A stretch of DNA of 10,985 nt from Chloroflexota bacterium (GTDB lineage: Bacteria > Chloroflexota > Anaerolineae > Promineifilales > Promineifilaceae). The DNA lies in assembly GCA_020353135.1 (NCBI GenBank), contig CP070688.1, positions 410,908-421,892 on the forward strand. Direction: 5' to 3'. A program made the translations under genes and the position numbers. Below the pieces are notes generated by a model that saw nothing but the letters and a program-made list of their open reading frames with translations, did no database searches and was not told where the DNA came from. How positions within the stretch are numbered: the stretch's first letter is position 1; the number at the start of each line of letters is the position of its first letter. Below are positions 1-6,334 of the stretch, piece by piece.

Positions 1-18
1 GCTAGGGATCGGCGGACA

Positions 19-131
19 GTGGTCAGCGGTCAGTGGCCAGCCATCGACCACCAGCAACCAGCAACCGACGGCCAGCGACCGGTAACTAGCGACCAGCCAC
101 CAATGACCAGCAACCGACCACCAGCGACCGA
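19..131. repeat. Degenerate short tandem repeat leader (ACCAGC/GACCAGC type)
   Basis: The stretch is a run of imperfect 6-10 base units such as GTCAGTGGCCAGC, ACCAGCAACC and GCGACCAGCC. It stays open in the frame of the downstream gene, but would encode only a Pro/Gln/Asp/Thr-rich tail without a recognisable fold, so I treat it as intergenic repeat and not protein. A near copy of one unit (GTCAGTGGCCAGC at 29-41) recurs as GTTAGTGGCCAGC at 6285-6297, which suggests a repeat family scattered through spacers of this genome. Confidence 0.6.
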
Positions 132-162
132 TTCCCAATTCCCGATCCCCGATCCCCGATCC
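132..162. repeat. Heptanucleotide tandem repeat abutting a start codon
   Basis: Four consecutive 7-base units can be read (TTCCCAA at 132-138, TTCCCGA at 139-145, TCCCCGA at 146-152, TCCCCGA at 153-159) plus a partial TCC, ending directly at the ATG at 163. The style resembles the heptamer STRR repeats known from cyanobacteria, though the sequence differs. It occupies the place where a ribosome binding site would be expected, and no Shine-Dalgarno-like sequence is present. Confidence 0.7.
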
Positions 163-1518
163 ATGGTCCCCATCTTCATGGGCGTTTCCGGGGCCGGTAA
201 GTCGACATTGGGCGCGGCCGTAGCGGTCGAATTGGACTGGCCCTTTTTTGACGGCGACGACTTTCACCCGCCGGAGAATGTGGCCAAGATGGCCGCCGGC
301 GCGCCGTTAACGGATGCCGACCGCCGGCCGTGGTTGGCCACGCTCCACGATTTGATCGCCGACCATCTGGCCCGAAATGAGCCGGCCGTGGTGGCTTGTT
401 CGGCGCTCAAGAAATCGTACCGGGAACAACTACGAGCCGGCAACGATGGCCTGGTCTTCGTCTATCTGCGCGGCGATTTTGAACGAATATCGCGCCGCCT
501 GGCCGGCCGGCGCGGCCATTACATGCCGGCCGGCTTGCTGGAGAGCCAGTTCGCCGCCCTGGAAGAGCCGGGGTCGGATGAGGCGATCGTGGTTGACATC
601 GACGCTACGGTGGGGCAGGTAGTGGCGGCGCTTCGGGAGTGGAGGAGCAGCGGGACGGAGAGCCAGAGGGGCAGAGGAGAAAAGGAGCGGAGGAGCCTGC
701 TTGTGGATATCGACCAAGTAAACGAGGATATTGAAGCCTATTTAGAGAAGCGGGGGCAGATTTTCCGGGTATTCCGGCGGCAGGATTCGGGTTGCGTCTC
801 TTATGGCGTGTGGGTGGACGGCCGGCACTGGTTTGTGAAGCATTCGAGCGAGCCCCGAGGGATGGCCGGATTGCGCCGTGCGCGCCATCTGCATGAGACC
901 TTCGAACACCCGGCCCTGGCCCGCTTGTACAACAGCTTCAGGACGCGTGATGGACTGGCGCTGATTTACGAGTGGCTGCCTGGAGAGGTGTTGTACGATT
1001 ACACCGCCAGCGGCATCAGTCGTGACGACCCGGCCGGGGCGCATGCCCGTTTTCGGGCCTTGCCGATTGAACAGATCCTGGCCGCGCTGGATACGATCTA
1101 CGATGTTCATTTGATGCTGGCCCAAAAAGGCTTTGTGGCTGTGGACTTCTATGACGGCTGCATCATTTACGACTTTAATCGAGGCCGGACGTATCTTTGC
1201 GATTTGGATGAGTACCGGCCGGGGCCCTTTGTGCTGGAGGATGAGCGGCTGCCCGGCTCGCGGCGGTTCATGGCCCCGGAGGAGTGGCGAAGGGGTTCGA
1301 CGATCGACCAGGTGACCAACGTGTATACCTTGGGTCGAACGGCCGTCGAGTTGCTGGGCAGTGGAGGCCTTACCGGCCGGACCTGGCGAGGGAGTTCGGC
1401 CCTGCAAGTGGTTGTCGGCCGGGCGACTTCGGCCGAACGCGCCGCGCGCCAGCAGTCGGTGCAGGAATTTGTGGCCGAATGGTCGGCGTCCAGGAGGGCA
1501 GATGGGCAGAGTGGCTGA
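163..1518 (+). CDS. Gluconokinase fused to a divergent protein kinase domain
   Basis: From the ATG at 163 this is a 451-residue protein. Residues 1-160 form a complete GntK-type gluconokinase (ATP-dependent phosphorylation of D-gluconate to 6-phosphogluconate, cytosolic): P-loop GVSGAGKST at 7-15, DGDDFHP at 30-36, CSALKKSYR at 79-87, and the usual length for a stand-alone GntK. Residues 161-178 are a charged, Ser/Arg/Glu-rich linker coded by purine-rich repeat-like DNA. Residues 180 to about 440 resemble a bacterial Ser/Thr-kinase-like domain: probable ATP-anchoring K226 (WFVKHS), VAVDFYDGC at 325-333 in place of HRDLKPxN (catalytic-type D328 kept), CDLDEY at 346-351 in place of DFG, then FMAPEE at 369-374 and NVYTLG. 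The active site is thus divergent but not clearly dead. I chose ATG 163 because upstream codons lie in tandem repeat and GntK proteins start just before the P-loop. The kinase half could also be made separately from a GTG at 703. The fusion is seen directly; coupling of the two activities is inference. Confidence 0.8.
   Translation: MVPIFMGVSGAGKSTLGAAVAVELDWPFFDGDDFHPPENVAKMAAGAPLTDADRRPWLATLHDLIADHLARNEPAVVACSALKKSYREQLRAGNDGLVFVYLRGDFERISRRLAGRRGHYMPAGLLESQFAALEEPGSDEAIVVDIDATVGQVVAALREWRSSGTESQRGRGEKERRSLLVDIDQVNEDIEAYLEKRGQIFRVFRRQDSGCVSYGVWVDGRHWFVKHSSEPRGMAGLRRARHLHETFEHPALARLYNSFRTRDGLALIYEWLPGEVLYDYTASGISRDDPAGAHARFRALPIEQILAALDTIYDVHLMLAQKGFVAVDFYDGCIIYDFNRGRTYLCDLDEYRPGPFVLEDERLPGSRRFMAPEEWRRGSTIDQVTNVYTLGRTAVELLGSGGLTGRTWRGSSALQVVVGRATSAERAARQQSVQEFVAEWSASRRADGQSG
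641..700 (+). repeat. Purine-rich repeat-like linker inside the fusion gene
   Basis: The segment is almost entirely G and A in units such as GGAGGAGCAG, CCAGAGGGGCAGAGGAGAA and GGAGCGGAGGAG. A similar run (CCAGAGGAGGAGAAGAG) appears just after the stop codon, at about 1523-1539. It encodes a low-complexity linker between two recognisable domains and looks like spacer repeat that has remained in frame. Confidence 0.5.
691..705 (+). promoter_or_regulatory. Possible internal ribosome binding site and GTG start for the kinase half
   Basis: AGGAG at 691-695 lies 7 bases before an in-frame GTG at 703-705. That is good Shine-Dalgarno spacing, exactly at the boundary between the linker and the kinase-like domain. 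The GTG is in the same frame as the upstream gluconokinase, so an internal start would give a free kinase domain of about 271 residues. A purine-rich stretch will produce AGGAG by chance, so confidence is modest. Confidence 0.35.
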
Positions 1519-1781
1519 GGCCCAGAGGAGGAGAAGAGCCTACGCCAGTTGGTCAGGAACGGTTCGTTGAGAGTAAACTATCCGTCGACGCCGCCGAACC
1601 GGCGATGTATAGCTTTTTGAGATTGTCTCCGGCTCTGCTACTCTTGAGTGATCGGGTGCCTAAACCCGTAAGTAGTCACAGCCGCAATCACATTCAACGA
1701 GGCGAGAATCAAAAAAACAGTAATAGGTATCAAGGCTATTCACCGTGAAATGACACCCTCTTAGGAAAAGTCTAGACTGAA
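1519..1781. other. Intergenic spacer at the left edge of the low-GC cassette
   Basis: No convincing gene is seen. The left part keeps the purine-rich repeat (AGAGGAGGAGAAGAG) and a small hairpin (CGCCG at 1589-1593 with CGGCG at 1600-1604) followed ten bases later by TTTTT at 1614-1618, which could act as a weak terminator. Base composition drops towards A/T from about 1605 onward, with an A7 run near 1710, marking the transition to the next three genes. No strong promoter was found. Confidence 0.4.
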
Positions 1782-2837
1782 ATGGCACATATTCTTGTTA
1801 CTGGAGGCGCGGGATTTATCGGGTCCCATTTGGCCGCACGTCTGGTTTCGTTGGGTTTTTCAGTACGCGTGTTAGACAAGGTCTCTTTACCACTCGATGT
1901 TCAAAGAAAACTTGGATTATCTGAATTCCTGGCAAGAGTGGAGTTCCAGGAAGGCGATGTTCGTCACGAAGATAGTGTTGACAAGGCACTCAGAGGGGTA
2001 GACACTGTCTTTCACCTTGCAGCCCGAACATCTGTGGAAGAATCTATGAGCCATCCAGAGATCCACCTATCACATAATGCTGTTGGTACTGCCACATTGG
2101 TCAAGCTCGCTCGTGGACGAATAGAACGCATCATTCTAGCTTCCTCCAGGGCGGTCTATGGCGAAGGTTCGGGATCCTGTGGAAAGTGCGGCGAAGTCTT
2201 CCTACTCCCAAGAGAGCATAGTCGGCTGGCCAGAAAAAAGTGGGAACCACGTTGTCCGAATTGCGCTGGCCCTGTCTCGATTATGCCGTGCAAAGAAGAT
2301 TTGCCTCTGAGGCCCGCCTCAATATATGGGCTTAGCAAACAGATTCAAGAAGACGTTGTGAAGCGGCTTTTGCCTGGATCGGAGTCAGACTGGGTAATCT
2401 TGAGATACTTCAATGTCTACGGTGAGGGATATAAAGGGAGTAGCGGCTCAGCCAGTGTCGTCAATGCGTTTGTTCGACGGGCCCTAGCTGCAAGACCATT
2501 CACCATTTACGAAGATGGGCAACAAATACGCGACTTCATCAACATCGACGATATTACAGCTGCAAACGTATGCGCACTAAGCGCACCGTCCGGCACATAT
2601 AATATAGGCACGGGTGAAAAGACCACATTGCGCCAGCTGGCCGAGCACATTGCAGATTGCCGGGATGTTCGCGCGGTATTTGAGGAGACGGGAACTTCCC
2701 GTCGTGGCGACATTCGCCACAGCCTTGCCAACACTGATTTTGCGAAAAGTGAACTCCGGTGGGCTCCGAAAGTTGACCTCTCTCAGGGCCTGAAGCGTCT
2801 GGTTAACTGGACCGCTTCTTCAAAGGGGCCCAAATAG
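1782..2837 (+). CDS. NAD-dependent sugar-nucleotide epimerase with inserted zinc ribbon (dTDP-L-rhamnose 4-epimerase-like)
   Basis: This 351-residue extended short-chain dehydrogenase probably epimerises an NDP-sugar through a transient keto intermediate using bound NAD. Visible motifs: TGGAGFIG at 7-14 (dinucleotide-binding glycine motif), HLAA at 78-81, SSRAVYGEG at 121-129 with the active-site Ser region, and the catalytic Tyr/Lys pair in YGLSK (Y182, K186). Between them lies an insertion with C133-x2-C136 and C158-x2-C161, a likely zinc ribbon. From memory, this insertion together with the WEPRCPNC and PLRPASIY context is characteristic of epimerases related to dTDP-L-rhamnose 4-epimerase, which makes dTDP-6-deoxy-L-talose; other 4-epimerase substrates remain possible. 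It heads a three-gene plus-strand cassette: the next gene begins 16 bases after its stop. GC is visibly lower than in the flanking genes. Fold assignment is firm, substrate tentative. Confidence 0.88.
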   Translation: MAHILVTGGAGFIGSHLAARLVSLGFSVRVLDKVSLPLDVQRKLGLSEFLARVEFQEGDVRHEDSVDKALRGVDTVFHLAARTSVEESMSHPEIHLSHNAVGTATLVKLARGRIERIILASSRAVYGEGSGSCGKCGEVFLLPREHSRLARKKWEPRCPNCAGPVSIMPCKEDLPLRPASIYGLSKQIQEDVVKRLLPGSESDWVILRYFNVYGEGYKGSSGSASVVNAFVRRALAARPFTIYEDGQQIRDFINIDDITAANVCALSAPSGTYNIGTGEKTTLRQLAEHIADCRDVRAVFEETGTSRRGDIRHSLANTDFAKSELRWAPKVDLSQGLKRLVNWTASSKGPK

Positions 2838-2853
2838 CGGTCAGCTGAAACAA

Positions 2854-3705
2854 ATGAAACGTTACTTATCGGGCTTAGTTCAACGATTATCACCCGAGCG
2901 GAAGCGCAGGATCAAGACGTTGGTAACCAGGCTATTCGATCTAGGCAAGGGAGAGTATTTCAGCCAGTTTGGTGAAGACGTATTTCTGCAAACCTTCTTT
3001 CATGCGCGATATATTAATGAGCATTATGCGGGCGTTCCCTTGCTGCTGCAGCCGGCTCATGCCGTGGGCGAGGGCTTCTATGTCGAAGTTGGCGCCTATG
3101 CGCCGAAGCTTTATTCAAACTCCTACTGGTTCTACAAACAGGGATGGAGAGGCATCAATATCGATGGCTCGCCGGGTTCGATGGAGGCGTTTGACCGCGT
3201 GCGGCCGAGGGACATCAACATAGAAGCCGTAGTATCGGACGTGGAGGAAGAGGCGGTTTTCTACCATTGGGAAACACCGTTCATGGTCAATACGCTCGAC
3301 CCATCATCGGCCGCGAACTATGCCCGACGCTTTGGACGCGAACCGCAGCAGCTGAGAGTTCAAACCCAACGCCTTGAAAGCATACTTGACACAAATATGC
3401 CGCAGGGCAAGGAGATAAGCTTCATGTCTATTGATGCCGAGGGTTTCGACTTACAGGTACTGAGCTCAAACAACTGGGAAAAATACCGGCCGGAACTTGT
3501 CCTGGTAGAGGACGTTTCAATTAGGCTAGATAAGTTCTCAGAATCGCCGGTTTTTTGCTTTCTGTCCGAAGTTGGTTACGAGCCGATTGCCTGGATCAGG
3601 CCGACAACAATTTACCGGCGGCAAGATGTTCGCGATTTTGACGCCTCATTAATTAGCGAATTTCACTCGCCTCCCTCTCCTTCCAGGTCATCTGCCAGGG
3701 ATTAG
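2854..3705 (+). CDS. FkbM-family SAM-dependent methyltransferase
   Basis: The 283-residue product matches the FkbM/Methyltransf_21 type. SQFGEDVFL at 37-45 is the family's N-terminal signature. GFYVEVGAY at 74-82 is the SAM-binding motif I, GINIDGSP at 100-107 supplies the acidic residue after the second strand, INIEAVVSD at 121-129 follows, and SIDAEGFDLQVL at 192-203 is the conserved late motif. Such enzymes usually O-methylate sugars or polyketides. Between an epimerase and a glycosyltransferase, methylation of a glycan hydroxyl is the most economical reading, though the acceptor cannot be read from sequence. No signal peptide or membrane segment is seen, so it should be cytosolic. The stop codon is followed five bases later by the next start, consistent with one transcript. 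Confidence 0.88.
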   Translation: MKRYLSGLVQRLSPERKRRIKTLVTRLFDLGKGEYFSQFGEDVFLQTFFHARYINEHYAGVPLLLQPAHAVGEGFYVEVGAYAPKLYSNSYWFYKQGWRGINIDGSPGSMEAFDRVRPRDINIEAVVSDVEEEAVFYHWETPFMVNTLDPSSAANYARRFGREPQQLRVQTQRLESILDTNMPQGKEISFMSIDAEGFDLQVLSSNNWEKYRPELVLVEDVSIRLDKFSESPVFCFLSEVGYEPIAWIRPTTIYRRQDVRDFDASLISEFHSPPSPSRSSARD

Positions 3706-3710
3706 ATAGA

Positions 3711-4736
3711 ATGGATGTTATCAATGCAGGACGTGGCCAACCTGAGCTATCGGTCATCTTAACCGCTTATAACCAAGAAGCTTATGTGAAAGAGGCCTTG
3801 GAGAGCGTGCTCTCTCAGGAAGGCCTCGTGGCTGAGATCTTAGTCTCCGACGACTGCTCAAGCGACCGGACCTTTGCGATCGTGCAAGACATCGCGCATG
3901 CCTACGACGGTCCTCACCATCTAAGCATTCGCCGTACCAAGAAAAACATTGGCCAGCACAATAATGTCTGCCAGTTGGTTGAAATGGCCGCCACATCGTT
4001 CATCGTCATGGCGAACGGTGATGACATCTCCTTTAGCCACCGTTGCCGGCGCCTTCTTGATGAAATGCGCTCAACAGGAGCGGATGTATTATCGTCGAAC
4101 TCCATTGAAATCAATGCCAAGGGTCACGAAATCGGCTTGCGCGTTAGTGGAGTTCTGTCACGCAACATCACCGCCTCTGAAGTGATTCGCAGTGGCTATC
4201 TTGCTGAGTCGTACGGCGCCTCCATGGCATGGTCGAAGAGGGTATACCAGACTTTGCCATCGCTCGATGCCTCCCGCTTGCCAGAGGGAATCGATACTGT
4301 ACTCCCTTTTCGAGGCGCCCTTTTAGGGGGCATGCACTACATCGACGAGCCACTATTGAAGATTAGACGGCATGCGGGACAATTAACGCACAAGATATTC
4401 AACCAGCGCGAGCAAATGATGTTCCAGGAATCATTACCGTCGGTGAGCATGTTCGCCTACATTTGCATGCTACGCGATCTCAAGTATCTGATGCAGGACC
4501 CTTCAGCTGCCCAGAAGGCCAGTTATCAACCGTTGCATGAAGAGTTAGAAACGCGAATTTTGCAGATTGTTGAAGAGTGGATGGAGCTCCGTAGTGAGCT
4601 GTGGAACGATGGCTGGCGTCCTGATTGGAAACCTAAAGAGGAGTGGTCCATCTTGAGCGAGAATCGCTTCAAGGGGTTTCGTGAATCAACGCGCAACAGG
4701 GTGAGACGACTACGGTGGCGCCTATTGAGAAAATAA
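3711..4736 (+). CDS. Family 2 glycosyltransferase
   Basis: The 341-residue protein begins with a GT-A fold domain. LSVILTAYNQEAYVKEAL at 13-30 is the classic GT2 start, VSDDCSSDRT at 45-54 binds the nucleotide, and NGDD at 102-105 is the DxD-like metal-binding site. GGMHYIDEPLLKIRRHAGQLT at 206-226 resembles the Y/RRH...S/T segment that closes many GT2 catalytic domains. The C-terminal third (about 230-341) is helical and charged, with no obvious membrane helix, so it is probably a soluble or peripheral inner-leaflet transferase acting on a lipid-linked or surface glycan. It shares the lower GC of the two genes upstream and lies five bases after the methyltransferase stop. The gene ends with a TAA directly abutting an in-frame gene remnant. 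Donor and acceptor are unknown. Confidence 0.87.
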   Translation: MDVINAGRGQPELSVILTAYNQEAYVKEALESVLSQEGLVAEILVSDDCSSDRTFAIVQDIAHAYDGPHHLSIRRTKKNIGQHNNVCQLVEMAATSFIVMANGDDISFSHRCRRLLDEMRSTGADVLSSNSIEINAKGHEIGLRVSGVLSRNITASEVIRSGYLAESYGASMAWSKRVYQTLPSLDASRLPEGIDTVLPFRGALLGGMHYIDEPLLKIRRHAGQLTHKIFNQREQMMFQESLPSVSMFAYICMLRDLKYLMQDPSAAQKASYQPLHEELETRILQIVEEWMELRSELWNDGWRPDWKPKEEWSILSENRFKGFRESTRNRVRRLRWRLLRK

Positions 4737-4913
4737 TATCTTGGCTTACCTTCAGGAGTGGATTACACTCAAGGCAACGAGGCCGCCGCCGCCGAACACC
4801 GCCGAGAGGCAAGGGTGGTAGCCAGTTACATTGCCGACAACGTTGGAGATGACCATCTGCGGGCAGCGTTTTTGAAACAAGTTGGCGGGGAAGTATTTCC
4901 GGAGATTCTCTAG
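4737..4913 (+). pseudogene. 3' remnant of a larger coding sequence (TPR/ATPase-type C-terminal tail)
   Basis: Immediately after the glycosyltransferase stop, the same frame stays open to a TAG at 4911-4913. The last part reads as an alanine-rich amphipathic helix followed by IADNVGDDHLRAAFLK. I recognise this I-x-(D/N)-x(2-4)-D-x-LR-x-x-FL pattern from the C-terminal ends of large bacterial ATPase/TPR or adenylate-cyclase-like proteins; that is a memory-based resemblance and not a search result. There is no credible start: the GTG at 4758 has AGGAG directly against it, without spacing. GC rises again here. The likeliest reading is the surviving tail of a host gene truncated when the preceding cassette arrived. 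A short real protein of 51 residues from GTG 4758 is a weaker alternative. Confidence 0.45.
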
Positions 4914-4950
4914 CTCAGAGCTTATTGCACTCTTAGCCGGCCGGCGTCCG

Positions 4951-5799
4951 TTACTTTGGCTCGGCCGGTAGACCGGCATAAAGATCGTCGAAGGGCGTGG
5001 GCGCCGGTGTGAGAGGCGGCTCGACCTGGATAAAGTGTTCGTAACGCATGCTGTCCCAGATAATATCCTGTGGAACGCGGCGAAACAGGTGATCGTCGCC
5101 GAATTGGGTGCGGTGACAGGCCGTAGCGGCCGACTTCTTCTCCTGATAGGGCTGGGTGTCCAGGCGGTGGGTAATTTGGGCAGCTAGCTTTTCTTCTCGT
5201 TCAAGCGGGAATTCATCCGGGAAGTTGAGATCAATGCCATGTTCTCGGGCATAGTCAACCACGGCTTTGAACTGGCTCAACGACAGGACGGCATGGAACA
5301 GGTGGGATGGTAACCAGGCATCTCCAGCCTCTGGGTAAGCGTCTGGATTTCCAGCCAGCTCGAAGGCCTCAGTGGCATAGCGGCCGGCGGCGATGTGATC
5401 TGGGTGCCCGTACCAACCGAAAGGTTCAAAAGTGAGGACCACCTGCGGTTTTGTTGCGCGAATGATCCTTACCAATTTGCCTCTCACCTCGTCGGGATCG
5501 GCGTTAATAAACGCGGTAGGCAACTCATTTTCGTCCGTACCTTCCATGCCGGAATCACAGTAGTCCAGTAGGTGCAATTCAGAGATGCCAAGGACCGCGC
5601 AGGCGCAGCGCAGTTCATCTTCGCGCACGCTGCCCAGGTTCTCGGTCGTGGCCAGGGAAGGATCGCTGATCTCGCCGGCCTCGCCTTTAGTAGCACAAAC
5701 CAGGCTTACCACGACGCCCTCATGAGCGTAGCGAGCCAGGGTACCGGCGATGGCGCCTTCGTCATCTGGGTGGGCGAATATGGCTAGCAGTCTTTTCAT
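4951..5799 (-). CDS. PIG-L (LmbE-like) zinc-dependent deacetylase
   Basis: The 282-residue product carries AHPDDE at 9-14 (zinc ligands H10 and D13, general base D12) and GHPDH at 131-135 (zinc ligand H135), the diagnostic pair of PIG-L deacetylases such as MshB, Mca and BshB. A later K-x2-A-x3-C-H-R-T-Q segment at 222-231 matches the family's C-terminal active-site region. Enzymes of this type hydrolyse an N-acetyl group from an N-acetylglucosamine conjugate, or the amide of a thiol S-conjugate, in the cytosol. The start codon overlaps the stop of the DinB gene as ATGA (5796-5799), implying translational coupling. DinB-fold proteins include thiol S-transferases, so a role in bacillithiol- or mycothiol-like chemistry is plausible, but no other biosynthetic gene is present in the window. 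Family firm, substrate unknown. Confidence 0.9.
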   Translation of the reverse strand: MKRLLAIFAHPDDEGAIAGTLARYAHEGVVVSLVCATKGEAGEISDPSLATTENLGSVREDELRCACAVLGISELHLLDYCDSGMEGTDENELPTAFINADPDEVRGKLVRIIRATKPQVVLTFEPFGWYGHPDHIAAGRYATEAFELAGNPDAYPEAGDAWLPSHLFHAVLSLSQFKAVVDYAREHGIDLNFPDEFPLEREEKLAAQITHRLDTQPYQEKKSAATACHRTQFGDDHLFRRVPQDIIWDSMRYEHFIQVEPPLTPAPTPFDDLYAGLPAEPK

Positions 5800-6263
5800 A
5801 TCACTTTGTCGTCGGTGCCGGCCAGCTGGCGCAGAAGTTCTGTCTGGCCGGTGTGGTAGGCTTCATGCCAGTAGTCGAAGGTTAAACGCTCAGCCATGGT
5901 GCTTTCGTCGACGCCGCGCTCCAGGTCCTCGGCCGTCAGATCGGCCAGCGCTGCGTCCAGCCGCTCCTGAGACAAATCCAGATCGGCCATGATTTGTTCC
6001 AGCGGTCGGGCATCTTGGGCCTGCAGGGGCTCTGATTCCCGGTTGTAGGGGGTTGCCTGATCTTCATCCCACACGGGCTCCGCGCCCAGCAGGGTCAGGG
6101 CCCGGCCGCGATAAACGACGATATGGCCCAATACCCAGTTGAGGCAATTGGCCCGGAAAGGCGGCGCCAACAAGCTGTCCTCGTGACTCAGGCCTTTGAC
6201 TTGCATATGAAGCACGTAATAGTTGCGCTTGAAGTAGTGAGCGATGACATCGGGACTGATCAT
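5796..6263 (-). CDS. DinB-fold metalloprotein (putative thiol S-transferase type)
   Basis: The 155-residue protein has the length and helix pattern of the DinB/YfiT four-helix bundle. The three metal-binding histidines are readable: H47 in NWVLGHIVVYR, and H133 and H137 in YWHEAYHTGQTELLR. Family members bind a divalent metal, and some (for example BstA) transfer low-molecular-weight thiols such as bacillithiol to electrophiles. The start at 6263 is supported by AGGAG on the minus strand (6270-6274) six bases upstream. It is the first gene of a minus-strand pair and overlaps the PIG-L deacetylase gene by four bases. That pairing favours thiol-dependent detoxification, though DinB proteins are diverse and many lack known function. 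Confidence 0.85.
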   Translation of the reverse strand: MISPDVIAHYFKRNYYVLHMQVKGLSHEDSLLAPPFRANCLNWVLGHIVVYRGRALTLLGAEPVWDEDQATPYNRESEPLQAQDARPLEQIMADLDLSQERLDAALADLTAEDLERGVDESTMAERLTFDYWHEAYHTGQTELLRQLAGTDDKVI

Positions 6264-6269
6264 AACTTT

Positions 6270-6274
6270 CTCCT
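6270..6274 (-). promoter_or_regulatory. Ribosome binding site for the DinB gene
   Basis: AGGAG on the minus strand lies six bases before the ATG at 6263-6261. This fixes the start of the DinB-type gene. Confidence 0.75.
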
Positions 6275-6280
6275 AGAGTG

Positions 6281-6334
6281 AGCAGTTAGTGGCCAGCTGC
6301 TAGGCGACAGCTTTCAGCTATTAACCGTCAGCGA
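6281..6334. repeat. Spacer repeat of the CAGTTAGTGGCCAGC / GCTGACGG type
   Basis: The first part (GTTAGTGGCCAGC, 6285-6297) matches 29-41 at 12 of 13 bases. The second part, read on the minus strand, contains GCTGACGG and GCTGAAAG, elements also found in the short spacer at 6970-6985 (GCTGACGGCTGAAAA). These look like members of one degenerate repeat family that fills intergenic space in this genome. Confidence 0.45.

Noticed and set aside
19..162. N-terminal extension of 48 residues on the gluconokinase fusion
   Set aside because: It is translated tandem repeat without a domain, and GntK proteins start just before the P-loop, so ATG 163 is preferred.
742..1407. Long open frame on the minus strand under the kinase domain
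   Set aside because: It is antisense to a gene with recognisable domains, shows no family features, and is explained by high-GC codon bias.
1650..1745. Minus-strand mini-frame with a hydrophobic stretch in the spacer before the epimerase
   Set aside because: About 31 residues without a ribosome binding site or homology that I can recognise; chance in A/T-rich DNA is likely.
4937..4968. CCGGCCG/CGGCCGG inverted repeat at the end of the PIG-L gene
   Set aside because: The palindrome GGCCGG is very common across this window because of codon and base composition, and no T-run follows, so it is not a convincing terminator.
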